A stretch of DNA of 64,000 nucleotides from Neoroseomonas eburnea (GCF_018129005.1 NZ_JAAEDL010000002.1:141897-205896); one strand, 5' to 3'. Shown: positions 26,139 to 34,994, counted from the stretch's first letter. Translations and numbers: made by a program. The notes: generated by a model not told the origin, from the letters alone.

Positions 26139-26359
26139 TCGCATGGCTGTGGGCGCGGGTTCAGGGCTGGCTCGCACTCGCTGGCGCGACGCTGGCCGCG
26201 ATCGGTGCTGCGTATCTGGCGGGGCGTCGAGACGGTCATGACGCTGCGAAGGCAGATGCGGCCACAGCGGAGCGAACAACGAGGAGGGCAGCGGATGCAG
26301 CGGCTCGTGAGGCTGAGCGTGCTGGTGCTGCTGAGCGCCTGCGGCGCGGAGATTTCTGA
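26135..26359 (+). CDS. i-spanin-like protein (Rz)
   Basis: 74 aa from GTG 26135, overlapping the endolysin stop. N-terminal transmembrane helix (LWARVQGWLALAGATLAAIG) followed by a charged Ala/Arg helix (DAATAERTTRRAADAAAREA), the layout of inner-membrane spanins. Its 3' end overlaps the o-spanin gene in another frame. Together they would bridge the periplasm and fuse membranes in the last lysis step. Confidence 0.75.
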   Translation: MIAWLWARVQGWLALAGATLAAIGAAYLAGRRDGHDAAKADAATAERTTRRAADAAAREAERAGAAERLRRGDF

Positions 26360-26501
26360 GCGGCCCTGTCCGCGAGTGACGGAGTTCCCCGCCGATCTGC
26401 AGCGGCAGGCCGTCGCCGAACTCGCGACCGCGCCGGCGCTCGCGCGCATGATGGACGCGATGGCAGCGGATCGCGCGTTCAATCGGGCCATCTGCCGCTG
26501 A
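26295..26501 (+). CDS. o-spanin-like lipoprotein (Rz1)
   Basis: 68 aa from ATG 26295. Basic start, hydrophobic core and a lipobox LLSAC (acylation site Cys about residue 16). A short periplasmic part follows, ending in NRAICR. It begins inside the i-spanin gene in the +1 frame, the same overlap that Rz/Rz1 pairs show. Confidence 0.75.
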   Translation: MQRLVRLSVLVLLSACGAEISERPCPRVTEFPADLQRQAVAELATAPALARMMDAMAADRAFNRAICR

Positions 26502-26513
26502 CGGTCATCGCGC

Positions 26514-26567
26514 CGACCGTGCCCGGCGCTCCAGGCGTCACACGCCGAGCGGCAGCAGGCACGGTCG
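26514..26567 (+). terminator. Nested stem-loop after the lysis cassette
   Basis: An outer 10-bp perfect stem (CGACCGTGCC 26514-26523; GGCACGGTCG 26558-26567) encloses a second hairpin (GGCGT 26534-26538, loop CAC, ACGCC 26542-26546). It begins 13 bases after the o-spanin stop. It lacks a U-tract. It probably ends or stabilises the late transcript, or marks the prophage end. Confidence 0.5.
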
Positions 26568-26728
26568 ATCGCTCATGATGCGGCCGACCCTATGACGGCC
26601 GGCCTGGTGGGCACCAGCGGGTCCGCCGCCATTCCCACCGCCGCCCTTGATCCACCCCTCGTGTGGCGTCTCCGGCGGTCCCCGCGCTTTCGGGTCCGGG
26701 TCCCCATCGATGACGACCATAGGGGAGG

Positions 26729-26766
26729 CACTGACGCCTGGTCACGTAAGGAGACGAGCGTCAGTG
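26729..26766. repeat. 9-bp inverted repeat near the prophage edge
   Basis: CACTGACGC (26729-26737) and GCGTCAGTG (26758-26766) are perfect inverted copies separated by 20 bases. The structure stands between the end of the phage genes and the IS110 remnant. It could be a terminator, an attachment-site arm or an IS boundary. Confidence 0.45.
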
Positions 26767-26823
26767 CAATATGTTGAATCCGCGCAGAACGGAATCGTCG
26801 ACTTCGATGTGCAGATCAAGCTT

Positions 26824-27087
26824 GGGGTGCGGCGGATGCTGCTCAACACGCGCCGCGACGTCGAGAACGGTATTCGGGCGCTGCTGCGCGACGTCGGGCT
26901 CAAAGTCGGCACGCCGAGCCGCAAAGCCTTCCCGGCGCGCGTGCGCGAAGTGGCCGCGGATGACGCGGTGCTGGCAAGCACGAGCGTCGCCAAGCGCCGA
27001 GGCATGGCACGCGCACGCGTCGCGGTCGCCCGCAAGCTGGCCGTAATCCTCCACCGCATGTGGGTCGATGGCGGCGAGTTCCGCTGG
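26824..27087 (+). pseudogene. IS110-family transposase remnant
   Basis: A short in-frame piece joins two separated parts of an IS110/IS1111 transposase. The first is the mid-region just before the C-terminal domain (RRDVENGIRALLRDVGLKVG, 26860-26910). The second is the C-terminal end (MARARVAVARKLAVILHRMW, then GGEFRW, to 27087). The junction is near 26980. The N-terminal DEDD catalytic domain and the C-terminal Ser-containing region are missing, so the copy is inactive. It marks the border between prophage and the lipid operon region. Confidence 0.75.
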
Positions 27088-27606
27088 GCAAACAGCATAC
27101 GGCGAAGGCGGTCGCTGTATGACGAGAGGAGTTTCAGTTCCTGTCGGACGACGACGGAGCCGCGCCGTTCCCGTGGGGACGATGGCGAGGCGATCTCGCT
27201 GAGAGTCCGCAGCCGGAGCGCAGCAATGCCTCGAAGGTCGCTGACCTGACCCCATTATGTGGCGACCGCACGTCGACCGCGAAGAGAAGCGAGTTGACCT
27301 ACGGGAATGGCTCGAGGCGAGAGGGACGGGACAGAGGGACAGCTGGACGCCCACAACCCCAATCACAGAGGGCTCTCAGGTTACACAGCTTGCGGCCTTG
27401 CTCGAGGAGAAGGTCGTGGAGCTCGTCCTCGTCCGTTCGCGGCGTGACACCGGCCGAGCTTTTGGCGGCGCCGGCGCGCCGGGGGCTTCCCTCCCGCGCC
27501 GCGATGTGCTGCACCCGCACATCCATGCCTTCACCGGCGGCATTTTCCCGCGCCGGTCCGGGGCGCGCCGGGCGCGCGCGCCGCGCCATAACCGAGAGGA
27601 CCTTAG
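27088..27606. other. Intergenic region, no gene recognised
   Basis: About 520 bases between the IS110 remnant and the ketoacyl synthase gene. Several open frames exist, but none has a convincing ribosome-binding site or recognisable product. The last bases (GAGAGGACC) provide the ribosome-binding site of the next gene, so the promoter of the operon probably lies here. Confidence 0.5.
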
Positions 27607-28653
27607 GTGCGTATCGTCTCCCTGGCCTGCGCGACGCCTTCGATGCGGATCGACAACCCCACCTTCCTCACTCTGCTCGACGAACGGGTCGCCGCCGACG
27701 GAATGCCGCCGGCGGCGCGGGCCGAGGTGGCGGAGAAGGTGCGCCACATCTTCGACCGCGCCGGTACACGTGAGCGCTACATGCTCTACCCGCCGCGCCC
27801 GGGCTACGCTGCGAGCCTGCTGCAGCGCGCGGCGGAGGATGCTCTCGCCGCCGCCGGGCGCGACGCGGAGGACGTCGACCTGATCGTCTACTGCGCGGTG
27901 GCGCGCGGCTGGATGGAGCCTTCCACCGCCGCCGCCGCGCAGGCCCTGATCGGCGCGCGCAACGCCTCCTGCTTCGACGTGATGGAAGCCTGCGCCGGCT
28001 GGATGCGCGCCATCGAGGTGGCCGAGGCGCTGATGCGCTCCGGCCGCTACCGTAACGCCCTCGTCCTCGGAGTCGAGGCGGGCATGCAGGACACGATCAT
28101 GCCGCGCGGCGGTCAGACGGCGGTCTTGGACGAGCACTTGGCGGGCTTCACCCTCGGCGAGGCGGCGTCCGCCGTGCTGCTCGAACCGGGGGAGGGCGCG
28201 TCGCCCGAGATCGTGCTGCGCTCGGATGGTGAGCTCTACGACGTGTGCATGATCCCGCTGCCGACGGTCTCCGCCTTCCTGCCGGCGGAGGCGGCTGCCC
28301 AGCCCGAGCCCGGCCGCTTCCTCTCCCATGCCGACCGCCTCTTCACCCGCGTCATCACCGCGCTGGTCGGCGTGATGCGTCCCCGCTTAGCCAAGGGCGG
28401 GCATGAGGGGATCGACCTCTTCATCCTGCACGCGGCCAGCTCCCGCGCGGGTGAAGTGGTGCGCCGCGCCCTCGACATCCCGCCAGAGAAGTGGCTCTGC
28501 CCGCACGACGTGTTCGGCAACACCGTCTCGATGTCCATGCCGGTGGCGCTCGACCACGCGCTCAGGACCGGACGCGTGAAGAAGGGCGACCGGGTGTGCT
28601 TCCTGGTCGGCAGCGCGGGGATCTCCTACGGCTACGGGATCCTGACAGTGTGA
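27607..28653 (+). CDS. KAS III-like 3-oxoacyl-ACP synthase
   Basis: 348 aa, GTG start with GAGAGGACC upstream. Thiolase-fold ketosynthase of the FabH type: nucleophile Cys129 in [10 protein letters not shown], His275 in [11 protein letters not shown] and Asn305 in [10 protein letters not shown], so the Cys-His-Asn triad is complete. The N-terminus ([15 protein letters not shown]) and the wide active-site region differ from housekeeping FabH. A specialised condensation on acyl-ACP or acyl-CoA is likely. The stop overlaps the next gene, so it is co-translated with an MlaC-like and ABC export system, pointing to production of a lipid that is then moved to the envelope. Confidence 0.9.
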   Translation: MRIVSLACATPSMRIDNPTFLTLLDERVAADGMPPAARAEVAEKVRHIFDRAGTRERYMLYPPRPGYAASLLQRAAEDALAAAGRDAEDVDLIVYCAVARGWMEPSTAAAAQALIGARNASCFDVMEACAGWMRAIEVAEALMRSGRYRNALVLGVEAGMQDTIMPRGGQTAVLDEHLAGFTLGEAASAVLLEPGEGASPEIVLRSDGELYDVCMIPLPTVSAFLPAEAAAQPEPGRFLSHADRLFTRVITALVGVMRPRLAKGGHEGIDLFILHAASSRAGEVVRRALDIPPEKWLCPHDVFGNTVSMSMPVALDHALRTGRVKKGDRVCFLVGSAGISYGYGILTV

Positions 28654-29225
28654 GGCGCGCCGCGGCGCTCCTACTGCCCGCCATGCTGGCGGCGGCGGTC
28701 GCCCTCGCGCAGGATGCGCGGGGCTTCGTCGCGGAGGTCGAGGCGCGGCTGCGCGCCGCGCGAGCCCTACCTGACCCGGCGGCGCGCCAGGCCGCGTGCC
28801 GTCAAGCGTTCGCGACGGCCTTCGACGCGCACGCGCTGGCGCAAACCGCCGCCGGGCCGCGCTGGGAGGGGTTCGATGCGGCGCTGCGGTCCGAACTGAC
28901 CGCAGCCACGGGGGCGCGGCTCGGCCGGGAATGCGCCCCCCTCCTCGCGGCGCCGGAGGCGGGCGCGGCTGAGGTGGTGCGGGAGCGGGCGACCTCCTCG
29001 GGCTGGCGCCTGACGACGCGCCTCGCGCGCGCCGGGACCGGCGACCTGATCCTTGTCTGGGCCGTCGCGCCGGGCGGCGCGATGGGCTGGCGCCTGACCG
29101 ACATGAGCGTGGACGGCGTCGGCTTCGGGGCCACGCTGCGCTCGGAGCTGGACGCGCTGCTCGCAGTGCACGAGGGCGACGCGCGCGCCGCGGTCGCGGC
29201 CCTCGCGGCGGGCAGCCGGCGATGA
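28650..29225 (+). CDS. MlaC/Ttg2D-like periplasmic protein
   Basis: 191 aa, GTG start overlapping the ketosynthase stop. Hydrophobic signal peptide ([16 protein letters not shown]), then a single MlaC/Tgt2-type domain: an Ala-rich helical start, [20 protein letters not shown] matching the usual FARLALGRHWR region, and [20 protein letters not shown] near the end. Members bind phospholipids or other lipids in the periplasm. The family assignment is by pattern and is weaker than for its neighbours. It lies between a ketosynthase and a LolD-like ATPase, so its ligand may be the product of the first enzyme. Confidence 0.7.
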   Translation: MRRAAALLLPAMLAAAVALAQDARGFVAEVEARLRAARALPDPAARQAACRQAFATAFDAHALAQTAAGPRWEGFDAALRSELTAATGARLGRECAPLLAAPEAGAAEVVRERATSSGWRLTTRLARAGTGDLILVWAVAPGGAMGWRLTDMSVDGVGFGATLRSELDALLAVHEGDARAAVAALAAGSRR

Positions 29226-29899
29226 CACCGCCCCTGCTGTCCCTGCGCGGCGTGCGTCGCACCTTCGACCACGGGCGGATCGTCGCGCTGGACGGAGTGG
29301 ACCTCGCGATCGTGGCCGGCGAACGGCTGGCGATCCACGGGCGCAGCGGCAGCGGCAAGTCGTGCCTGATGAACATCGCCGCCGGCCTGGACCGTCCCGA
29401 TGCGGGCTGCGTCGCTTGGCGCGGGCGGGAGGTGCGGACGCGGCGCGAATGGGCGGCGCTGCGTCGGCAATCCATCGGCATCGTCTTCCAGGAATTCCAC
29501 CTGCTGCCGACGCTGACCGCCCAACTCAACGTAGAGCTCGCCCTGATGGGCAACGGCCTGGCCGCGACGGAGCAGGTCGCGCGGGCCGAGGCGGCGCTGC
29601 GGCGCGTCGGGCTCGGTGGCCGGCTCGGCCACCTCCCGAACGAGCTTTCGGGGGGCGAGCGCCAGCGCGTAGCGATCGCGCGGGCGATCGTGCGCGAGCC
29701 GGACCTGCTTTTCGCTGACGAGCCGACCGGGAACCTCGACCGCGCCAGCGCGGCGCAGGTGGCGAGCCTGCTGTTCGAACTGCAGGACCGCACCGGGATG
29801 GCACTCGTTATCGTCACGCACGACCCCGGCCTCGCCGGGCTGTGCGGGCGGCAGGTGCGTATCGAGGATGGCCGCGGGGCTGAGGAGGCGGCGGCATGA
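29222..29899 (+). CDS. ABC transporter ATP-binding protein (LolD/MacB type)
   Basis: 225 aa, overlapping the MlaC-like gene. Walker [11 protein letters not shown]-loop [13 protein letters not shown], signature [15 protein letters not shown] and Walker [13 protein letters not shown] followed by the switch His in VTHDPGL. The LLPTLTA and DEPTGNLD forms are typical of the LolD/MacB/FtsE branch, which drives mechanotransmission rather than substrate passage through the membrane. It pairs with the FtsX-like permease downstream (ATGA overlap). Confidence 0.93.
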   Translation: MTPPLLSLRGVRRTFDHGRIVALDGVDLAIVAGERLAIHGRSGSGKSCLMNIAAGLDRPDAGCVAWRGREVRTRREWAALRRQSIGIVFQEFHLLPTLTAQLNVELALMGNGLAATEQVARAEAALRRVGLGGRLGHLPNELSGGERQRVAIARAIVREPDLLFADEPTGNLDRASAAQVASLLFELQDRTGMALVIVTHDPGLAGLCGRQVRIEDGRGAEEAAA

Positions 29900-31002
29900 C
29901 GCTGACCGGCTTCGCCCTGCGCAACCTGTTGCGCCGGCCGGCACGGACCATCCTCACGGTGCTCAGCATCGCGCTTGCGGCCGGAACCGTGGTCGGGCTG
30001 CTCGCTCTGGGGCGCGGCATCACCGAGAGCGTAGCGCGGGGGCTCGAAGAGAGCGGCGCGGAGTTGATGGTGGCGCAGCGTGGTGCGACCGAGATCATCA
30101 GCGCGCGCCTGCCCGAGAGCTACGGGGGCCGGATCGCGGCACTGCCCGGCGTGCGCTCGGTCTCGGCCGAGCTCTATGCCTTCGCGGCGACCGCCGAGGG
30201 CCGGCAGTTCCTGCTGGTCGGCTGGTCCACCGGCGCACCGTCCTGGGCGCGCGCGCCGCTCGCCGCGGGGCGACTGCCGCGGCCGGGGGCGCGGGAACTC
30301 CTGCTGGGCGACGTGCTGGCGGAAAGCCTCCGGCTCGGGGTCGGGGCGCGCCTCGAACTCTTTGAGGAACCCTTCGAGGTCGTGGGCATCACGCGCTTCG
30401 GCACGGCGATGAACCGCGGCCTCGGCATCCTGCCGCTCGATGTGCTGCAGGCCGCCGCGCTCCGCCCGGGGCAGGTCACCGCCTTCTCGGTCGGCGCCGC
30501 CGAGGGCGCGGACCAGGCGGCGCTGCGCGCCGCCATCGCCGCGGCATTGCCGGTCACCGTCTCGGACACGCGAGAACTGCTGGAAGGAGACCGCAACATC
30601 GGCATCCTGCGCGCGGTCTCGCGCGCCATCTATGCGGTGGCCCTGGTGATGGGCGGGCTGAGCCTGTTCTCGACCCTGCTGATGTCCGTCCAGGAGCGCA
30701 CGCGGGAAATCGGCGTGATCGCCGCGATGGGGTGGTCTGATGTGCGTATCATCGGGCTGATCGCGCTGGAAGGGCTGATCCTGGGATGTGCCGGCTGCGC
30801 GGCGGGGCTGGTCGTGGGACTCCTCACCTCCAGCATCTTCGGAGCGCTACCGGCAATCGGCGACTTCGTGGCCTTCACGCCCGACCTTGCCGACATCGCG
30901 CTGCCGTTCCTGGCCGCGCTGCCGCTCAGCGCGCTGGCCGCGGCCTATCCGGCCTGGCGCGCGGTGCGGCTGATGCCGGCGGAGGCGCTGCGGCACTTGT
31001 AG
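29896..31002 (+). CDS. ABC transporter permease (FtsX/MacB type)
   Basis: 368 aa. One transmembrane helix at the N-terminus ([20 protein letters not shown]), a long periplasmic domain (about residues 45-230) and three helices at the end ([58 protein letters not shown]). [17 protein letters not shown] is the family's coupling motif. It works as a dimer with the upstream ATPase, probably passing lipid between membrane and periplasmic carrier. It ends the operon. Confidence 0.93.
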   Translation: MTLTGFALRNLLRRPARTILTVLSIALAAGTVVGLLALGRGITESVARGLEESGAELMVAQRGATEIISARLPESYGGRIAALPGVRSVSAELYAFAATAEGRQFLLVGWSTGAPSWARAPLAAGRLPRPGARELLLGDVLAESLRLGVGARLELFEEPFEVVGITRFGTAMNRGLGILPLDVLQAAALRPGQVTAFSVGAAEGADQAALRAAIAAALPVTVSDTRELLEGDRNIGILRAVSRAIYAVALVMGGLSLFSTLLMSVQERTREIGVIAAMGWSDVRIIGLIALEGLILGCAGCAAGLVVGLLTSSIFGALPAIGDFVAFTPDLADIALPFLAALPLSALAAAYPAWRAVRLMPAEALRHL

Positions 31003-31163
31003 GGCGCGGGCGGGCCGGACGCTGGCCTGCGCCGGGGCAAGCGGCGCCTTCCGGATCCCCGCACCATCCAGGAAGCCCGAACCCCGCGGCCCCCCTGGTG
31101 GAAGCCGAGCTCGATCAGTCGACCCTGCCCGGCAATGGGCTTGCCCCGCTTTTGTGGACACGG

Positions 31164-32039
31164 TTACGCGGCTATTGCCGCTGAATGGAACGCTGCTGCC
31201 TTCTGCTCGGGTGTGATGTAGCCGAGCGCGGAGTGCAAGCGGCGCTTGTTGTAGAAACCCTCGATGTAGTGGAACACATCGGCCCTGGCTTGGTCGCGCG
31301 TCTGGTAGTCGGCCTCCTCGACGAGTTCGCCCTTCAGCGTCGCGAAGAAGCTTTCCATCGGCGCGTTGTCCCAGCAGTCGCCCTTGCGGCTCATCGAGCA
31401 GAGCATGCCATGCGCCAGCAAGCGGGCGCGATAGCGATGCGCGGCGAATTGCACGCCGCGGTCGGCGTGGTGGATCAGGCCGGGCAGCGGCCGCTGGCGC
31501 GCGATGGCCATGTCGAGTGCGGCAAGCGCCAGTTCGTGGCCGAGGTGGTCGGCCATCGCCCAGCCGACGACCCTGCGCGTGTAGAGATCGAGCACCGCGG
31601 CGAGATACAGCCAGCCTTCCGCGGTCCAGATGTAGGTCAGGTCGGCAAGCCAGACCCGGTCCGGCGCCTCCGCCGTGAACTTGCGTCCGAGCAGGTTGAG
31701 CGCGATCGGGAAGGCGTGGCTGCTGTCTGTCGTCCGCCGGAAGCGGCGCCTGCGGCGCGCCGCCAGGCCCATGCCGCGCATCAGGCGGGCGACCCGCTTG
31801 CGGCCAACCCGGCGGCCGCGGGCGCACAGTTCGGCATGCACGCGCGGGCTGCCATAGCGGCCCCGGCTGGCCGCGTGGGCGGCCTGGATCTCGGCAGCCA
31901 GCGCCCGGTCGGCGGCCGCCCGCGCGCTCTCGGCCCGGCTTGCCCAGGTATAGTAGCCGCTGCGGCTGACGCCGAGCACCTCGCACATGACGTTGACGGG
32001 GAAATCGGCGGCGTGGTCGCGCATGAACATGAAGCTCAC
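31164..32039 (-). CDS. IS3 transposase OrfB (DDE integrase)
   Basis: 291 aa, GTG start at 32039 overlapping orfA by 4 bases. N-terminal HTH_21 region (NVMCEVLGVSRSGYYTWASR), then the rve integrase core with first Asp in WLADLTYI, second in HHADRGVQF and Glu in APMESFFATLKGE, and ending RLHSALGYITPEQ. Together with OrfA it catalyses transposition. No programmed frameshift signal was clearly seen at the overlap. Confidence 0.93.
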   Translation of the reverse strand: MSFMFMRDHAADFPVNVMCEVLGVSRSGYYTWASRAESARAAADRALAAEIQAAHAASRGRYGSPRVHAELCARGRRVGRKRVARLMRGMGLAARRRRRFRRTTDSSHAFPIALNLLGRKFTAEAPDRVWLADLTYIWTAEGWLYLAAVLDLYTRRVVGWAMADHLGHELALAALDMAIARQRPLPGLIHHADRGVQFAAHRYRARLLAHGMLCSMSRKGDCWDNAPMESFFATLKGELVEEADYQTRDQARADVFHYIEGFYNKRRLHSALGYITPEQKAAAFHSAAIAA

Positions 32040-32431
32040 CTCCGGTCCGCCGCCTGGCCGAAGATGAGCGCAGCTCGCTTTAAGATGTCGCGCTCCATTC
32101 GAACGCGCTCGAGCTCCTTGCGCAGCCGGGCGATCTCGGCGGCCTGATCGGCCGGGCTCGGCCCGACGCGGCGCGCCGGCGCCGCCTGCTCTCGTCGGGG
32201 CGTCGGCGCCGGCGCGCCGCTTACCCCGGGCGAACGCCCCTCAGCCCAACGCAGCCAGGAACGGACCAGACGATCCGGCAGACCCAGTTCGGCCGCCACC
32301 TGCGATGCCGAGCGACCGCTACGCATCGCGGCAATCGCCTCCCATTTGAACGCGTCGGGGAAACTCCGACGCCGTTTCACGCCCTCCACCATCGTCACCT
32401 CCTGGCCCTTCAGCCTATCAAAGGTGTCCAC
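32036..32431 (-). CDS. IS3 transposase OrfA (HTH)
   Basis: 131 aa. HTH_Tnp_1 domain (RSFPDAFKWEAIAAMRSGRS, then QVAAELGLPDRLVRSWL), an Ala/Pro-rich linker and a C-terminal leucine-zipper-like helix (AAEIARLRKELERVRMERDI). It binds the IS ends and dimerises. It lies just inside the right inverted repeat. Confidence 0.92.
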   Translation of the reverse strand: MDTFDRLKGQEVTMVEGVKRRRSFPDAFKWEAIAAMRSGRSASQVAAELGLPDRLVRSWLRWAEGRSPGVSGAPAPTPRREQAAPARRVGPSPADQAAEIARLRKELERVRMERDILKRAALIFGQAADRR

Positions 32432-32449
32432 TCAGGCGGGGCAGGCCCA

Positions 32450-32890
32450 ATCCGCCGTTGGGCCTTGCCCGCGTGCGCGAGAGCGTTGCGTGCGAAGTGG
32501 ACGCGGCAGCGCTGCCAGGTGGCCCGCAGCACTTTGGTCACCGCCGCCTTCAGGCCTTCGTGGGCGTCGGAGATGACGAGCTTCACGCCGGCCAGGCCGC
32601 GCCGCTTCAGGGTGCGCAGGAAGTCCAGCCAGAAGGGTTCCGCCTCCGAACTGCCGACCGCCATGCCGAGGACCTCGCGCCGCCCGTCGGCGTTGACGCC
32701 GACCGCGATGGTCACGGCCACGGGAACGATGCGGCCAGCCTCGCGGACCTTCACGTAGGTGGCGTCGAGCCAGAGATACGGCCAATCACCCTCAATGGGG
32801 CGGGCGAGGAAGTCGCGGACGCGGTCATCGATCTCGGCGCAGAGGCGGGAGACCTGGCTGCGGCTGATCCCCTCCATGCCTCGCGGAGAA
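32450..32890 (-). pseudogene. IS256-family (mutator) transposase fragment
   Basis: An internal segment, in frame, starts at GMEGISRSQVSRLCAEIDD and runs through GDWPYLWLDATYVKVREAGR, GRREVLGMAVGSSEAEPFWL and VKLVISDAHEGLKAAVTKVL to RNALAHAGKAQRRI, where the IS3 right end cuts in. The N-terminal third and the C-terminal catalytic-Glu region are missing. Sequence left of the IS3 does not continue it, so part was deleted as well as interrupted. Confidence 0.88.
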
Positions 32891-32939
32891 CGGGAGCTTC
32901 TTGCTGAAGGACGCCGATTCCGATCCGGATTACGGCGCT

Positions 32940-33120
32940 GCCTGTGGGCGCCATTGCCGTCCTCATAGTCAGCGGCGATCATCAGCAGGCGGAAGCGCAG
33001 CATGTCGGCAGGGCTGCGCCGGATCCGCTCCGGGTGTGGCGGATCGCTGATCCAGTCGGCGAGGCGCTTGGCCAGGCCACAGCACGCGTTAGCCTCGCGC
33101 AGCGCCGGAAGTCTGCGATC
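32940..33120 (-). pseudogene. IS1380-family transposase fragment
   Basis: Upstream of the IS256 piece, on the same strand and frame, LPALREANACCGLAKRLADW and PADMLRFRLLMIAADYEDGN match the N-terminal region of IS1380-type transposases. It breaks off right after EDGN and is followed by unrelated sequence and the IS256 fragment. It is a remnant with no catalytic core. Confidence 0.75.
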
Positions 33121-33287
33121 CGATGATGGGGCGCAGCCGTTGAGGCGGACGCCGGTCGGGGTCAGCGCTGGCCGGGGACAATACCGCTGCCCCCTGGAAG
33201 CGGTGAGCCAGCGCAAGAATCGGAGTGTCGACCGGCCAATGCTTTCCTAACGTGGCCCATCCGGCCATCACGGAACATGCCTGCCTG

Positions 33288-34466
33288 ATGACTCAAGACC
33301 TCGCCGCACCCGATGCGCCGGATTCCCTCACAGGCTGGCTCGCCACCCTCTCCGCCTTCATCGCCGGTTTCGTGGCTTTCGGCGTGATGTACAGCTTCGG
33401 TGTGTTCTTCACGCCGATGGCGGCAGAGTTCGATGCCAGCCGCACCTCGACCTCCGCCTTCTTTGCGATCACCAGCGTCCTGTTCTATTTCTTCGGCTCG
33501 GTCACCGGCCGCCTCAGCGACCGATTCGGTCCGCGCCGCATCGTCTCGGCGGGCGCGGTCATCATGGCCGCCGGACTGGTGCTCACGGCCACGACGACGC
33601 AGATGTGGATTGGCTACCTGACCTATGGCCTTGGCGTCGGCATTGGGGCGTCCTGCGCCTATGTCCCGACGCTGGCAATCGTCGGCGGGTGGTTCAACCG
33701 CCATCGCACAACCGCCCTCGGCCTGGCCGCGGCCGGCACGGGCTGCGGGACATTGCTGATGCCCCCCGTGGCAGCGATGCTGATCGAGGCGCATGGCTGG
33801 CGGGCGGCCTACGCGGTGTTCGGCGCGGGCGCCTTCGTGCTGCTTCTGCTCTGCGCTTGGATTGCCCGCCCGCCGCCGCCCGCTCCGGAAAGCCCGGCAA
33901 CGAAGCTGCGGCGCGTCGTGCGGTCGCGCTCTTTCGCGCTGCTCTATATCTCCTGGGTGCTGGCCACGACCGGCCTCACGGCGTCGATGGTCTTCCTGGC
34001 ACCTTTCGCCCAGGCCACCGGCGTCAGCCCCGTCGCCGCCGCAATGCTGGTCTCGATCATCGGCGGAGCGAGCATCCTGGGACGGGGTGGCATCGGCATC
34101 ATCAGCCAGAAGATGGGTTCAGTACGGCTGTACAAATCCTCGGTGCTGGTGATGGCTGTGAGCTATCTGCTGTGGCTGCCATTCACCGGCTACGGCTGGC
34201 TGGTGGCGTTCGCGGCGACGCTCGGGCTTGGCTACGGCGTAAGAATTGCGCTGACGCCGGTAATCTTGATCGAGTTCTTCGGTCTTGGAAATCGCGGCGC
34301 ATTGCTGGGCGTGTTTCTCACCGCATCCAGCATATCGGCCGTGTGCGGTCCATTGCTGGCAGGCTGGATCATCGACCAGACCGGCAGCTATCAATGGGGC
34401 GTCGCATTCGCCCTGGTGATGGGGGGGCTTGGGTTCATTGCGATCGTACCGCTACGACGCGAGTGA
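33288..34466 (+). CDS. MFS transporter, monocarboxylate/oxalate-formate type
   Basis: 392 aa from ATG 33288; a longer frame begins at 33225. Twelve hydrophobic helices. Features of the MCT-like branch: FGVMYSFGVFFTPMAAEF in helix 1, TGRLSDRFGPRR in the first loop, and TLAIVGGWFNRHRTTALGLA in the fourth and fifth helices. It probably imports or exports small carboxylates. It stands alone after the transposon debris; no neighbouring catabolic gene indicates the substrate. Confidence 0.9.
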   Translation: MTQDLAAPDAPDSLTGWLATLSAFIAGFVAFGVMYSFGVFFTPMAAEFDASRTSTSAFFAITSVLFYFFGSVTGRLSDRFGPRRIVSAGAVIMAAGLVLTATTTQMWIGYLTYGLGVGIGASCAYVPTLAIVGGWFNRHRTTALGLAAAGTGCGTLLMPPVAAMLIEAHGWRAAYAVFGAGAFVLLLLCAWIARPPPPAPESPATKLRRVVRSRSFALLYISWVLATTGLTASMVFLAPFAQATGVSPVAAAMLVSIIGGASILGRGGIGIISQKMGSVRLYKSSVLVMAVSYLLWLPFTGYGWLVAFAATLGLGYGVRIALTPVILIEFFGLGNRGALLGVFLTASSISAVCGPLLAGWIIDQTGSYQWGVAFALVMGGLGFIAIVPLRRE

Positions 34467-34598
34467 TCGTGGCGGCAGCGATCTCCGGCCACGGCCAGGG
34501 TTTATTGCCGTCCGTATTGGCACCAAGGCCGCACGCAATGACTCCACCTGCGGCACCGGTGCGACGGCGAAACGCCCGTACGTCGAACCTGTCGGAAC

Positions 34599-34617
34599 GC
34601 TGACGCCCTGCGTCAGC
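34599..34617. promoter_or_regulatory. GCTGACGC inverted repeat upstream of PepSY gene
   Basis: Perfect 8-bp arms GCTGACGC (34599-34606) and GCGTCAGC (34610-34617) with a CCT loop, 81 bases before the PepSY start. The GCTGAC hexamer also occurs as a tandem repeat between the divergent PepSY genes at 38211. It could be an operator for the local response regulator or a terminator for the MFS gene. Confidence 0.45.
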
Positions 34618-34697
34618 CGGCCGACAGCGGTGCCACGCCAGTCTCCCGCGCATCGCCCTGCACCATGCAGCGCGAAGCCCCGGAGGACACAGATCCC

Positions 34698-34979
34698 ATG
34701 CGCAAGTTCGTCATCGTCGCCACCGCCTTCGCGGCCGTCGGCACCCTCGCGGCCACCACCGCCCAGGCCGCCAGCCTCGGCCGCCCCTGCACCACGGCCC
34801 CGGAAGCCCAGTGGCTCTCGCTCGACACGCTGAGGGCCAGGGTCGAGGCGGCGGGCTACCGGGTCCAGAGGGCGAAGCTCAAGGCCGCCTGCGGCGAGAT
34901 CTACGCCCTCGACCGGAACGGCGCGCGCGTCGAGCTGTTCGTCGATCCGACATCGGGCCAGATCGTCGCGACCCAGTGA
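34698..34979 (+). CDS. Periplasmic PepSY-domain protein
   Basis: 93 aa from ATG 34698 (GGAGG upstream). Signal peptide ending TTAQA, then a PepSY_2-type domain (LDTLRARVEAAGYRVQRAKL, GEIYALDRNGARVELFVDPT, GQIVAT). PepSY domains are small periplasmic regulatory or inhibitor modules, often beside redox or two-component genes. It has a Cys at about residue 43 and another in KAACGE, which could form a disulfide. Cytochrome b561 follows 15 bases later. Confidence 0.85.
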   Translation: MRKFVIVATAFAAVGTLAATTAQAASLGRPCTTAPEAQWLSLDTLRARVEAAGYRVQRAKLKAACGEIYALDRNGARVELFVDPTSGQIVATQ

Positions 34980-34994
34980 GCAGGGGGAGATGAC

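Larger units (their letters stand above)
31136..32449 (-). mobile_element. IS3-family insertion sequence
   Basis: About 1.31 kb element carrying overlapping orfA and orfB on the minus strand. Its ends are imperfect inverted repeats of about 26 bp (left starts TGGGCTTGCCCCGC at 31136; the right complement reads TGGGCCTGCCCCGC, ending at 32449). If the ends are set one base inwards, AAT flanks both sides (31134-31136 and 32449-32451), a possible 3-bp target duplication. Both frames are intact, so it may be mobile. It interrupts an IS256 fragment on its right side. Confidence 0.88.

Noticed and set aside
31003-31135. Left half of the interrupted IS256 on the other side of the IS3
   Set aside because: Reading the minus strand beyond the IS3 left end gives no IS256-like sequence, so the fragment does not continue there.
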